NCBI GenBank assembly: GCA_005784505.1
Contig: VCAZ01000054.1
Coordinates: forward strand, 2,263,067-2,327,066
Reading direction: 5' to 3'
DNA from: Bagarius yarrelli
Taxonomy: Eukaryota; Chordata; Actinopteri; Siluriformes; Sisoridae
Length of the DNA stretch: 64,000 bases
Made by a program: the position numbers and the translations under genes. Below, one piece after another: positions 1 through 11,412 of the stretch. Numbering within the stretch: position 1 is the first letter of the stretch; each line of letters begins with the position of its first letter. The notes beneath the pieces are model-generated. The model searched no databases. It saw only the letters and a list, made by a program, of their open reading frames with translations, and was not told the origin of the DNA.

Positions 1-1510
1 TTTTGATTGATTCCTTTGCATTTAATTTTGTTGAGTTCTAAGAAATCATTTTCCTAATTAGTTTATTTTTTTCTTAAGTAATTTTCCCCAAACATAATTT
101 TTTTGATTTTGTACGATTCTTTCACATTAATTATTCTCTTTTACATTTGGTTGCACATTTTTTCAACAATGTGAGTCATTTTTATATGATTCATTTTTTT
201 CACTCTGATTCATTTGCTGTTATTTTCTCACACAACACTATTTAACATATGATTCACATTCATTCTTAAATGTTGCCATTTCATGGAATAAAGTAATTTA
301 AAAAAAAGGCAACTCGCCCTGCAAAAAAATATAAATGCAATTTATCGTTACGGTATAATAAGAGCATGCGAAGACATTAGAGCGTGCTTGGATTCCCTCC
401 TATAAATCACGAGGCTTAAACTGTAATGAAACAAACGTCCTTGTTTTAATTATCGTAGCAGCTTCGTTGTTGCGTACACATTTCTCTTCATGAGCCGGAG
501 AGACGTAAACAGATTAAAATGACCGGATTTGTTGCCTCGACTCTTAATAACGGCACCCTGTTCTGCAGTCTACGAAAAGACGAAGCCTAATTTATGACCC
601 AATTTTCTGAATGAGTGTTGAATCTAGTGTGCTGACAGAAAAAATCATGGCGTTAACAGAAACAGGAGTCTGTTTAATCTGCTGTCTCAGGTCAAAAACG
701 TTAGCGAGAAAACGGAGATTTCCGCAGCTTCATGCCAAAGGAAATACAACAACACTTTATCAGGAGCTTAAAGCTGCATGCCGGCTACCAGAATGCATTT
801 TAATGAGATTTGGGAAAAGTAGAAATATCTCCAGTAAAGTAAAGTGCAGTTAATTTAGAAAAAAAAAGCAGGTGTTTTAGCTTGAATTGGTGGGAAAAAA
901 CAACCTGCCTCACTGCGTCAAGGTGGAACACAGAGCATTTCTTTTGTGCGGAAAAGATTTAAATTTCTTGTTCTGCTTGTTAATAAAGTTTTGCTGTTGA
1001 GCTTCCTGTTTTTAGCCTAATTAACCATCCAGCCTTAGAGGTCTGTTGTGCTTGCAAAGACTAATTGCTGGCTGGTTTTTTTTGGCCCTGCCTGCAGTCC
1101 AGAGAATTTGAGTTAAATCTTTTACTTGTATTTTACAGCCAGACTGTCTGACGTATGAAAACCAGGACCTTCCACAACCTCATGTTTCTTCAAGACCTAA
1201 TATATATAATCTGTTCTATCACTCAGATAAGTTCAATCACATTTACATTTGCGAGATTTAGCAGACGTCCTTATCCAGAGCAACTTAAATTTACCTCTTT
1301 TTATACAACTGAGCCATTGAGGGTTATGGGCCTTGCTCAGGGACCCAGCAGTGGTAACTTGGTTGTACTGGAAATCAAATTAGCTTACCCCTGCTTAAAC
1401 CTCTTGGCGTTAATACCAGTCAGAAACAGTTATGTCATCTACAGGATATCAGGCTAACGTGCTATATAGTATAATAATCTCTAGACTGTTATAAAGTCAG
1501 CAGCTCTTAC
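1..1510 (-). other. Intron 2 of the cadherin gene (3' part outside window)
   Basis: Positions 1-430 are T-rich with recurring gattcattt-like words and no coding signal. Positions 430-1230 are unique and of balanced composition. Within them 960-1140 has several TTAAT/ATTAA motifs and could be a conserved element. A SINE occupies about 1240-1425. The donor is at 1510-1501 on the minus strand. Confidence 0.6.
1240..1425 (-). mobile_element. tRNA-derived SINE, family A, in intron 2
   Basis: On the minus strand this has a degenerate B-box region, the middle block CTGGGTCCCTGAGCAAGG-like, and the tail ending in gtaaatgt. It matches the better copies at 14712 and 49515. It lies head-side about 86 bases from the cadherin splice donor. 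Confidence 0.7.
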
Positions 1511-2106
1511 CTTTCCGACATACTGTGGTTCCGGACCAATGTGCTCCTCCAAAACATAGAACTGATTCCACACCCACCCTCTTTTAGGCCGGTGATGGGG
1601 GTCCTTCCCTCCCTCAGGGAGTTTAGTCCGATTTTGTGTATGTGCATTCAGGACGGAGCCAATGGAAAGTCTAGTTCGGTTGTGAGTGTGTTCATGTAAG
1701 ACTGGTTCCACAGGAAGTCTGGTTCGGTTGTGAGTGTGTGCATTGAAGACCGAGCCTGCATGAAGTCTGGTTCGGTTGTGAGATCGTGTGTTTAAATCAA
1801 GGCCTGCAGTTGATGTGCTGCCGAGGCTTCTTTGGAGCGCAAAGAGGCCCAGCAGCAGAGAGCTTAAACAGGCTCTCATGTTAAAGAGAGGCCTGAGGAC
1901 AAAGATCAGGCCCAGTCTCCCAGCTCAGCTTGCCACATCTTCATCTTTAGGCTTTAAATCCATACTTGTGCTTTAAATCCAGACACCCACAGAAAGCCGA
2001 CAAAACAGATTCACATCCTGAAGAAACGGCTGGGGGCTGCGGGGGTCACAGCTCGCTGGAGAGAAGGATTCCACAAAGGGATAACTACAGGCACTTCATA
2101 AAACAT
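1511..2106 (-). CDS. cdh18: Type II classical cadherin, first coding exon (5' UTR 2106-1880, CDS 1879-1511); probably cadherin-18
   Basis: Cadherins of this family are calcium-dependent cell-adhesion proteins of the plasma membrane, made as precursors. The reading frame from the ATG at 1879 gives a hydrophobic signal peptide (residues 1 to about 21), a short prodomain (about 22-100), a furin site RPKR (97-100), and a mature N-terminus beginning GWVWNQF. Trp2 and Trp4 of the mature protein are the paired strand-swap residues of type II cadherins. The frame ends at YVGK (residue 123), followed by a phase-0 donor gtaagag at 1510. The HHRPKR stretch and the EEHxGPxPQYVGK pattern match cadherin-18 as I remember it better than cadherin-12 (EEY, SEPQYVGK) or 6, 9 and 10 (GWMWNQF). 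The acceptor tttgtcttctcacag ends at 2107. An in-frame TGA at 1927-1925 and A at -3 support the ATG chosen. The rest of the gene lies beyond position 1. Type II cadherin is near certain; the paralogue is less so. Confidence 0.87.
1622..1780 (-). repeat. Coding minisatellite: 48-bp unit repeated in the cadherin prodomain
   Basis: Residues 34-49, 50-65 and 66-81 are three full 16-residue units of the form HNRTRLxxGSVLNAHT, followed by a partial fourth (QNRTKL, 82-87). The DNA period is 48 bases, so the frame is kept. Each unit carries one N-R-T sequon. The units differ at several positions, so this is not a very recent slippage product. Confidence 0.85.
1880..2106 (-). promoter_or_regulatory. 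5' UTR of the cadherin exon with several upstream ORFs
   Basis: The spliced 5' leader has an ATG at its first base (2106-2104) that opens a 31-codon frame ending at TGA 2013-2011. A second ATG (1963) opens 12 codons in the frame of the main ORF and stops at 1927-1925. A third opens ATGAAGATGTGG and ends at a TGA about 30 bases before the main start. An ATG-TGA minimal uORF also overlaps the end of the first. This suggests translational damping of the cadherin start, which is inferred from sequence only. Confidence 0.55.
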
Positions 2107-3000
2107 CTGTGAGAAGACAAAAAGAGAGTGAGTCAAGCAGTTGTGCTTTTGGCAAATCAAAAGAGAGATGAATGGATAGTTCCAACTGAATGATAGGATG
2201 ATAGAGTGATGCGATGGTTTTCTGGTAAAACAGATTATGATATTGGTTTAGAGTCTCAAACAGTTCACGCCTTCTTATCTCTTAATGCACTAAATGTAAC
2301 AGATATCATTATTAACATCATTACCAGAAAAGAACCAGGGATAGGGTCGATTACCAGGAATACACAGATGTTAGACGAAAGGATAGTAAGCAAGCAGAAA
2401 GAGAAGGCTCAAGGAGTGCAGAGATGCTAGGAAAAAAGTAGAAGGTAAGGACAATAAGGATCAAGATCAAAATCTGGAAAAAAAATGTATTCAATATATA
2501 ATTTCTTAAGGGTTTAATATTGTCTCTGGATTAAGTTGGAAAGAAGGGGGTATAAACTGTATAATAATGGACTTGGACTGCATACGAGTCACACATCACA
2601 TAATAACATGAGCTATTTTTATATCACAAAATGGTCGTTAGCATAGCAGAACAGTTCAGATACGACTTCATTTATTGCGACTCGGTCTGTTACAAAAGAG
2701 CTATAAAAGACTTTACAAGGTACATCCCAGTCATTGAATGTGTATTAGGAGGCAGCTGTGCTGGTCATATTATCTTTTAGTTCTAATGTGCTGTGGGTTC
2801 AAGGATGAACGCTTTCAACTGAGACGCAGAATAATCTGCTGCTGGTTAGCCACCCAGTAAAACTCCTAATGCATTTTTGATGAAACAACTGTTCTGCCAT
2901 AATAGCAGGGACTGGATTTGACAGGCCAAAGCTTCATTGTACTGCATGGCAGTGAAGCGTAAATTTTCCGCACTAATAGAAATAAAGTAAATTAGTATTT

Positions 3001-3165
3001 ATTCGTCATATATACTTTACTGCACAGTGAAATTCGTTTTAGTGTGCAAGGTTAGTTATGATACGAGCAGAGAGGGTTTAGGGTTTCGCTTAAGGGCCCA
3101 ACAATTGCAGTGGGTTGGCTTGAACCCTGATCCCCCAATCAACCGAGAGCTTTAGCCATTTTAGC
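3001..3165 (-). mobile_element. SINE family C, degenerate copy
   Basis: Read on the minus strand it gives GGTTCAAGCC (B box), TTGGGCCCTTAAG, a ctgctcgtatcataactaacc block, and a tail gtaaagtatatatgac. The same order of blocks is seen at 38078-38333. Confidence 0.6.
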
Positions 3166-4679
3166 TATTACTACTGCCATAAGTGGCCAAAATTTGAGTG
3201 AACAAGATTTAAATCCATAACCTACACAGTGCACATATAGAAAGTAGTGACAATTGTTAACAAATACAGTGATAAATGTGGGATGTGTACAAGCTGGTCA
3301 GTGTCTAGAATTAAAGCACATGGAGAAGATACCATACCTCCACCTTTATTGTGTTTAAGCTCACTTTGCCCAAACCTTGAACATTGTATTGAACATACAT
3401 AAGGTATTATTTCAATACTCCATGAAGCACTAAAGTGTGGCTTTTCCATACCACTCCACTGTTGATAAATTTTCCCTAAAAGCATGACACAGCATTAGTC
3501 TAAGACAATGTTGTCACCTCTATTTCCTGTTTATACATTTTAATCATGATCATCATTTTAACTTATATTTAAAGCAATGTTGAAAGATGTACATAAAAAC
3601 CCCGAGATCTTTTTTCGTTATAAGCAGAATTCTGCTCTGCACAATACAATTTGGCAGCTGAACATTCTCTACAATGTGACGCGATTCTGAAGAAATGACG
3701 AGCTTACTGCTGCAGTGTTTTTAAGAATAAGACAACCTGTCAGAGGACAAGCTTGCTAGATAACAAGATCTTCCAGCTTATGATATGATGAACATGAAGT
3801 AAACAATAAAATGTTTTTATCTAAAAGACACAGTAACAGCAAATTTGAGCCATTGGCAAGAAGTAGGTACCGTCTGTAAGGTTCTTCTGGAACCAGTAGC
3901 AGTCAATGAACAAAGGGTTTGATGAAGTGGGATACTGAGAGAATCAAATCTTCAAAGAAAATCAAATCAGAAGGCTGCCCAACTTTATTTCAAGGTTAAC
4001 CACATACCCGGTGGTTGTGACACACACAGGAGGGTTTCATCTACAGGAGGGCTTCATCTTTGGTATCCTTTTTTCAGTCTAAAGTTGTCATTTTTAAAAT
4101 GTAGTGTGTGATAGCTTCCAGGGTTTACCTTTCCTTGTGCTTTCATTAGTTCCTTGGGACTTATGAGATCTCAGGCTTGCTGTAAACCTGTTTAAGACCA
4201 GCTTAACGGAAAATGGATGGATTTATAAGATGCTTTTGATCTGGCCCAAATTGCTCTAAATAAATAACCTGAACAATCCTGTTATTATCTGCTGGGCAGA
4301 ACGGCAGCATCATTGCTGCCCCAGTGGGTGTAGTTCCCTTTTGTTGACTACAAAGGTAACAAAATGCAGTAATGACTATGCAGATCTGTTAAACAGCAAC
4401 ACCAAAATGTCAGAAACAACTTCAGTTCACTTGGTGTACATGGTTTCCACAATCTGTTCAACCAAAAAGCCATCAACTTTCACCACTGAGAGGCTTCATA
4501 TCTTGAGAACAGTATTTAGAAACCCAGAATTGTTAGGCACTGTGAGCTCAATCCTTTAAATCAGAGGCTAAGAGCTATATGGACAGTGTACATCTAGCTG
4601 GCTTGATGACCTGTAAAATGAAGAGCTGAAAACACACAGCTATAATCAGGACACTAAATGCATTTTTCCCATGTTCCAG

Positions 4680-4920
4680 AGGAATCAGCGAGAGAGAAAT
4701 CAGCTGTCGGCTTCCATGCCCCTAAAATGGCAAATCATTGCATTCTCATTTCATTCATTGACTATTTTCAGGAAACCCTGTTTTCATAAATAAATTGCAT
4801 TGAACGGCACTGTGGCCATCAGAAAGAGCGGCGCAGAACGCCAAATCGCCATTTACAGGCACTTTAGTTTGAAGCATTGGGTCCTGCTCCGTGTCAGTAA
4901 CACACATCTTTTAGACCGTT
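4680..4920. promoter_or_regulatory. Candidate conserved non-coding element
   Basis: This is a unique stretch of balanced composition inside intron 1. It has no simple repeat and no SINE block, and it contains words such as ttttcataaataaattgc and gccaaatcgccatttac. Conservation is inferred from texture only. Confidence 0.3.
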
Positions 4921-5754
4921 TCTCAGCAGCCTTGCATTAGGTAGAAGAAGTAAATCTCAAGATAATATCCAAAATGTGCTTTCCTGCCATTTTTTGAATT
5001 TTGTGAAAGCAGTCTAATGAATACACCAATCACGGTGTGTAGTTTTATTGACCTTTAGACACCTTTTATAACTTACACAAGCTACAAGAGTTAATGAACC
5101 TTCGGCCGTCGGGAGAGTAGATGGTCTTATTATAATTATATCACAATATTCACCGTAATGTTCAAATAAATAGAATATCCTTTATTTAATCAATTTTACA
5201 AGATAAATCTTTCCCTAAGCCCCTCGCTTGCTCACTTGCTTTGTTTCCTCTATGAGCTTATTTTTGTGTTCAGTGCCGAACGTCACTGGAGTCTCGCCTC
5301 CGTAATGGTGTTCTACCCAAGGGGGTGTTTGTTGGTCTTGTTACAAATTCTCTGCCTTTCTTTCTCTCACTCTCTCTTTCTCTCGCCCCCTCCTTTTCTC
5401 TCTCTTTTGTAATAAGCTACCTGTTAAATTTGGTGGCTTTGACGACACCCACAAGAACCAAAGATCTTCTCTCTCATCACCAGACGCTTTCTGTCTGCTG
5501 CTGGCTGTACTCATAAATCCACTGCTGACTATTCTAATATTTTACTTCTGCTGTTTTTTGCTGTCATCCATCTGCAAATGTCATGGTAAACAAGACCTGT
5601 GTAAAAAACAGCGTCGCATACTTAAATGGTGAAATATATAGTCCGTCCTGCAGTCTGTAATAAACTATCTGTAAAGTGTGCTCAAAACCCTCTCGATGTG
5701 CTTGTGCGCAAGTCGCATTAAATAATAACAGTACATTATTAATTAAAGAAGTTG
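4921..5754. other. Intronic sequence with a short CT tract
   Basis: The only structure seen is a CT-rich tract at about 5350-5408. No exon, RNA gene or transposon block is recognisable. Confidence 0.4.
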
Positions 5755-5880
5755 AGCCTGAACCTCAAGATCGTAAGTTTAATTCCCAGCACCACCAAAC
5801 TGACACTTCTGGGTCCCTTAACAAGGCCCCTAACTCCCTAACCGCTTAGTTGGATAAAAAGTAAATGTAAGAACCTCCTG
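5755..5880 (+). mobile_element. SINE family A, partial
   Basis: It has the B-box-like segment and the block ttcccagcaccaccaa, then gggtcccttaacaaggcccctaa, then a tail aagtaaatgtaag. The A-box end is missing or decayed. Confidence 0.6.
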
Positions 5881-6670
5881 ATAAAAGTAACCAAATGACA
5901 GATATGTAAATTATTTTACTTAATTAATTATATATGCATCACTTTGTGTTCGATTCTTTTACTTTCTCCTTCTTTATTTTGTTCTTTTTCTTTTATTCTG
6001 TCTTCCTTTTTTTTTTTTGTTCTATCCATCACGTATTTATACATTTATATTACGTTAAATACCCATAAATTAACCTACTTCCTCTTCTCCCTTACTTTAT
6101 TGCAGCTACAGTCTTGATGTACAAAACAGAACGAAAAAAAACAAACACTTCTGACCAATCAGAATCTTCCAGATGTTCTAACATGATGGCCATGGGTATA
6201 GGTTTACTTCTAAACCTTTACATGGTAAAACAGCTTTACTTGCCCTTTCATACTTACTGACCAGTGAGAACTGTTTGTTGCACTACATGAAGTATTGGCA
6301 CCTCTTACTTTATTTGTAAATAGAAACAATGTACCACTGAGCAGATATTCATGATGTTGCTTGTTCTCAGCTTTCGATGTTGAATGTAGATCCTATAATA
6401 CCAGCAGCACATGGCATCACTGTTCTATTCTTAAACCCTTACCCAAATGATATATCTAATAAACGGCACTCCAACATTATTTACAGATGAATCAACCAAC
6501 AACATGATAAGTAATATCGGACGTGTTATATTATGTATTATTATGACACCAAACCAACCAGCGAGGTAAAGAAAGGACATGCCCTCCTAACAAGGAAATA
6601 ACCCTCGTAAGTCATTTGTCTCACAATGTCATGCATGTGTACACCGTATCTAATGTACACTTAGTACTCG
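5881..6670. other. AT-rich intronic sequence
   Basis: Poly-T and TTTTA-rich words occur near 5950-6030. Nothing else is identifiable. Confidence 0.4.
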
Positions 6671-6679
6671 TGTTCTCCC

Positions 6680-6900
6680 TCCAGGCTGCTTTGCAGTGGC
6701 GGTTTGACAGCAGGTTCTCCAACAGAACACGTTTCTAAAATCCCTAGACCTCCTCCAGAATTAACAATGCATGAGGCCGTTCCCAGATGAGGCCGTGCAA
6801 CAGTCCGGCCTGCTACGTGAAACTGACATGTAAGTCTTCATCTTGCTGACAGTTTTTAATTAGCTAGCAATGAATTCATTAAAAATGGAGAGGAATTGAT
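6680..6900. promoter_or_regulatory. Candidate conserved non-coding element with homeodomain-type cores
   Basis: A unique block ends in ttttaattagctagc and gaattcattaaaaatgg, which carry TAATTA/ATTA cores. It stands out from the low-complexity flanks. Its function is inferred. Confidence 0.3.
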
Positions 6901-7159
6901 TTACAAAAAAAACAGGAGTTAAAAAGAAAGGACGTTTATCAGGTTAGCAAAATAAAAGCATTGTATGGCAAAGCGTCATGTTTTTAAATGTAATAAAAAA
7001 CTAAAATATTTCAGATAAAAACATATTTAAAGCCTTATTTATTATTTTAATAGCAGTTACACTGTCTGTAGCGGTTTCTAACATGTACATTCTCTTGAAT
7101 TCTTCCAATTGGTTTATATTGTGTATCATGTTATGCACATGGTGATGTAATTGTCATCA

Positions 7160-7540
7160 CCAATGGGTTCTGTTGGTGTTTGTGTCTTGTTTTTGTTCAG
7201 TGTTTTCAGTTTATTTCAGATTTTGGTATGTGATTGTGTCTTATGCTACCCATGTCTGAGTGTAATGTTGCAATTGGTTGTCTTTGTCATGCAGTTTTTA
7301 GTTCTGTCTTGTCATTGGTTGGTTTATGTCATGTGTCCCCTTTTGTTTAATAAAGATATCCCCTTGTTGCTATTGTATGTATTGTCATGTCTATAATGTT
7401 GTGTATTATTTCTTGTACCGCTGTCGGGTGAGTCCATGTATGTCTTCTTGTCAAGCCAAGTTATGTCTGTTGTTTTACACTTTGGATGTAAATAAACTGA
7501 ACTTGGGTTCTCAACTCAGTTTAGTGGATCCCTAACACGT
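7160..7540 (+). mobile_element. Possible LTR-type fragment
   Basis: The stretch is rich in TTGTC/GTCATG words and has two AATAAA signals (about 7348 and 7491). It then reads ctgaacttgggttctc and ends in ccctaacacg. This layout resembles fish LTRs (U3, polyadenylation signal, short R/U5). No partner LTR or internal coding region is present, so it would be a solo or partial copy. It could also be a non-LTR 3' end. Confidence 0.35.
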
Positions 7541-8005
7541 ATTTAGGATTTTGCAGTCTCATTTTCATGATTGTTGTAGGATTGTTGAAAATCTTTCCAT
7601 AGAAATTACAATGGATAGTGAAAGAGTTTTTGGTTTTTGTTGCAATAAAATTTTGGGTTTAGGTAAAAAATTGCTTCACATCGTTACACACAATGTACAA
7701 CAGTTTGTAATAATAAAACTGCACTACGGTCATGCAGAATGCCTAGAAATTGGTTGAATGTGCCGCAATAGTTGATATTGCAATATGCGAATTACCCTAG
7801 ATAGACTGAATACTGCACTTGTATGGGTCCAGCTTAAAACATGTCACAGTTTTTTCCCTAAATACTGTTGAAAAATTAAAATTATAAGTTGTGAATTATG
7901 AGTTTTACCAGACATGTAACTCAAATCAGATAAAAAATACAATGTTTTATTTGAAGCAATTAATAAATATTGCACTGCTTTGGCAAGATATAGACAAATC
8001 GTCGG
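7541..8005. other. AT-rich intronic sequence
   Basis: No coding or repeat signal was recognised. Confidence 0.35.
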
Positions 8006-8009
8006 CTTC

Positions 8010-8280
8010 AGTTTGCTGATTTTTTCCCAACTTCCACTGTTAGCGAGCAGATCCTTCCAGATGTTATGCATCTCGCTGAGCTTGTTAATATAATCGATAG
8101 ATTTCCTAACTGAAGGCGTTTTATCACATGCTATCTGCTTCCTGCTTTCAGTTCGGTGAAGACAGCTGCCAGGGTGTAAACATTTCCGACCTTGCAGTCG
8201 TGATATGCCAAACGAGACACATTGCTTAATTATGACTCTATCTGAGGGCAAGCATTTGGCAAATGGTCCAATATGCTTCA
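8010..8280. promoter_or_regulatory. Candidate conserved non-coding element
   Basis: Unique sequence of balanced composition, including ttatcacatgctatctgcttcc and nearby cttaattatgactc. No transposon signature is seen. Only an alignment to other fish would show whether it is constrained. Confidence 0.25.
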
Positions 8281-9354
8281 GCTGTTCATCACAAGCAGAT
8301 GTTTATGTTCAGTCATGAACATATTAGGGATGTTTGGGAGGAGAGGGCTTACACTGGTACTCTGCCTACTGTATTAGTAATTTTACCAAAAAGAAAGCAA
8401 AGTTAGGGGTGGAGCTAGATTGCTAATAGACTGAGTGAAGCATGCTAACATGTCCTAATTAAGTTGTCAAAATTGTTACTTAGCTAAATTACACAACATA
8501 AAATCATGATTTTTAGTTTATTTTGGTGCTGTTAGTATAGAAACAATTCACACCAACATCTTCTGATGAATCAGGATTAAGGATTTATTACCACTGGATT
8601 AGAATTGTCTGTTCATTAACCTTCATCCAAGGCAAGAAACTCAAACCTATTCGCCAATGTGATTAAATCAAACAATTCATCGCTGTTCACTGGAAAGTCA
8701 ATAAATCGTTCTCTGTGGGGGACATATTCCTCATTTTTATCTTATCAGCTCTTCAAGGCTGATTTTATCCTGCTGAAGGCAAAATCCCAGCTCACAAGCC
8801 CAGAAATGAGTAGTCGAGGGTTAAGAGTTAAGGCTTCTGGTACTGAGATCATTTCTGAGGGATTTGGACTCGCAACCTTATGGTCACTGGTGCAGAATCA
8901 GGGCCGCTAAGGTTTACGCGATCCGTCTGGAGGTTGTGCTAACACATCTGCAGTCCTGGAGGAGCTCAGGAGTATCACCGCAGAGATCACAGAGCGGAAC
9001 CCTGTTCCAACTGCTGGGTTTAATGTGGTGAAACCTGTGAGAGAACATAAATCTATGCTGTGTGGGGTCTCTAAAGACTGACTAAAAGAGCATTACTTTC
9101 AGAAACATCATTAAAATACTGATTAAACTTTAAACAAGAGCCAGCTCAGCGTTTCCAATTTTATCAATCCAGAAAGCTCGTGAGTTGATGTTCATACCGA
9201 TTCATGTTGGGTTTAAGATTCTGGTTGATCTGAAAGGATAACTCACTGAGCCACTAAATTGAGGGGAATTCACTCCTGGGTAGTTTGTCAGGGTGTATGG
9301 TTCTATAATGAATGTCCCTAAAACATTTTTAACACACAGAAGGTTCTTAAAAGT
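8281..9354. other. Intronic sequence
   Basis: Unique, moderately AT-rich. I see no exon with good splice signals and no named repeat. Confidence 0.35.
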
Positions 9355-9642
9355 ACAGGGTGGGTGAAAATTAATATAGTGTAAAGGCTATAGAACTTCA
9401 CTGGAGTCAGGATGAATGTTCTCAGCAATATCACAAAAGACTTCCTTTAGAAGACTGTGCATTCCATCTCTGTCCGTTTGAGGAACTTGGTTGACTCCAC
9501 CTGTGACTATGGTAAAATTAAAAGATTCTTTTTTCTACAGTATCTACAGTAAAGTAAATTAGATTTGATTCAATAAATTTGTATTAGAAATATAGACTTT
9601 ATTATCAATTTTTAATGCATAGTTACTTTTCACCCACCCTGT
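9355..9642. mobile_element. Non-autonomous DNA transposon (MITE), mariner-like ends
   Basis: An exact 16-base terminal inverted repeat (acagggtgggtgaaaa at 9355-9370, its complement at 9627-9642) bounds 288 bases with no ORF. A TA stands close to each end (9354-9355, and 9644-9645 after a 1-2 base offset). CAGGGTGGG ends are typical of mariner/IS630-type elements, so the family is inferred. Confidence 0.7.
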
Positions 9643-10121
9643 GTAGGTCTGACTCTAAAAAGTTCATTCTGGCAGTATTTTTTTCCTAAAAGGAATGATT
9701 AATTTATGAAGTTTTCTCGAAAGTTACTCAACTGAAAGGAATTAAAAACCCATGTCATTGTTGGCGTGTTGATGTTTTTTGTAGGAAGATTTTTAATTAC
9801 TGGTCTATTGGGTCAGCGCTTTTTAAATATGGTGTTCATGCTGAACTCCTAAAAATACATAAACTAGAAAATATCTGATAGTACATGCCTGTGCTGTGTT
9901 TTCCACCACATATGCACAAATTTATTTCCCTTTTTTTTGGAAATCAGGTGTAAATTCTGTAAATTTATTCTTTACACAAACGTTTACACCGAAGCATTAT
10001 TTTAAGATTCTATTCGGATAGGGTGAGCTTTCTGTGGTTTGTTGATTCTCAAAAGATTCCAAAGACCCAAGGATACCACAAGGACATCCTTCAGACAGAG
10101 TCATGTGACCTGCTAATGATG
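9643..10121. other. Intronic sequence
   Basis: Unique AT-rich DNA with no recognisable feature. Confidence 0.35.
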
Positions 10122-10299
10122 TACAGTGAGGGAGAAAATATTAATTGATCTCCTGCTGATTTTGTTTGTTTGCCCACTGAAAAAGAAGTTTTTAATTATT
10201 AGTAGTTTTATTCTAACAGTGAGAGACACAATAACAACAAAAACATTTAGAAAAAAAGTATTTAAAAAAAATGATATATTTATTTGCATTCGCAAAACA

Positions 10300-11412
10300 G
10301 GACTTGGTGGCAAAAACCTTGTTGGCAATCACAGAGGTTATACGTTTCTTGTAGTTGCCCCCCCAATTTTGCACACTTCCCTCACGAGGGATTTTGTCCC
10401 ACTCCTCTCTGCAGAGCCTCTTTAATTCATTAAGGTTTTGAGGCCGAACCTTCAGCTCCCTCTACAGATTTCTATTAGATTAAAGTCTGGAGACTGACTC
10501 GGACACTCCAGGACTTTAATGTGCTTCTTCGTGAGACACTTCTTTGTTGCCTTAAAGTGTTTTAGGTTATTGTCATGCTGGAATACCCATCCTCGACCCA
10601 TTTTTAGTGCTCTGGTTCTCGACCAAGATTTGTAGGTATATGACCCCGTCCATTGTCTCTCTGAAGTGGTGTAGTTGTCCTGTCCCTAAACAGCTCCAAA
10701 CCATGTTTCCACATCCATATTTGATGGTGTGGATGTTGTTCTTGGGGTCATAGGCAGCAATAATCCTTCTCCAAACACGACAAGTTGATTTGAGCTCAAT
10801 TTTGGTCTTCTCTGAAGACTTTCATCCAGTTAGTCTCTAAAGTATTCAGATGTTTATTGCTAAACTTTACATAAGCCTGTACATGTACTTTTTTACGCAG
10901 GGGGACCTTGTGAGTGTGGCAGGATTACAGTCCTTTACAATGAAGTGTGTTACCAATTGAGATCATTGACAAGATCCTTCAATTCAATCCAATTCAATTC
11001 AATTTAATTGAATTCAATTTTATTTATATATCGCTTTTATTAATGGACTTAAGTACTGTAACAATACAAAAATGAAATCCAAAAATGAAAAAATATCCCT
11101 AGTGAGCAAGCCTCATACCTGGATGGTATGAGGAAGAAATCTTGAGAGGAACCAGACTCAAAAGTGAACCCATCCTCATTTGGGTGACTCTCCTATGTAA
11201 TTCTGAATGGATTCCTCACCGTTCAAGGTGAGATCTTGCATGGAGCCCCAGACTGAGGGAGGCTGACAGTTATTTTGTGTTTTTTTCTATTTTTAAATAA
11301 TCACGACTGTTGTCACCTTCTCACCGAGCTACTTGTAGCCCATTTCAGCCTTGTTTTGGTCCATAATCTTTCCCTGACATCCTTGGACAGCTCCTTGGTC
11401 TTAGTGTAGAGT
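10300..11412 (-). pseudogene. Tc1-like transposase pseudogene
   Basis: Tc1 transposases are DDE-type enzymes that cut and paste DNA at TA sites. Recognisable blocks on the plus strand are the complements of family coding motifs: ggcaatcacagaggtt (near the C-terminal end), gattttgtcccactcctct, ctggagactgactcgg, tgtcatgctggaatacccatcc, and cttgcatggagcccc. There are many frame breaks and internal losses. The start codon region (a CAT in the family) is gone at about 11400, where the text reads cttggtcttagtgtagag. It is also split by an inserted repeat. It cannot encode an active enzyme. Confidence 0.8.
10980..11195. mobile_element. Repeat inserted within the Tc1-like element
   Basis: Tc1 sequence breaks off after gacaagatcc and resumes at gtaattctgaatggattcctc. 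Between them lie repeated aattcaattcaatt words, the motif caattttatttatata, and gagaggaaccagactcaaaagtgaacccatcctc. The latter two are hallmarks of a common teleost interspersed repeat that I cannot name with certainty. Confidence 0.7.

Noticed and set aside
1155..1457. Plus-strand 100-codon frame near the cadherin exon
   Set aside because: It overlaps a minus-strand SINE and has no similarity to a known protein.
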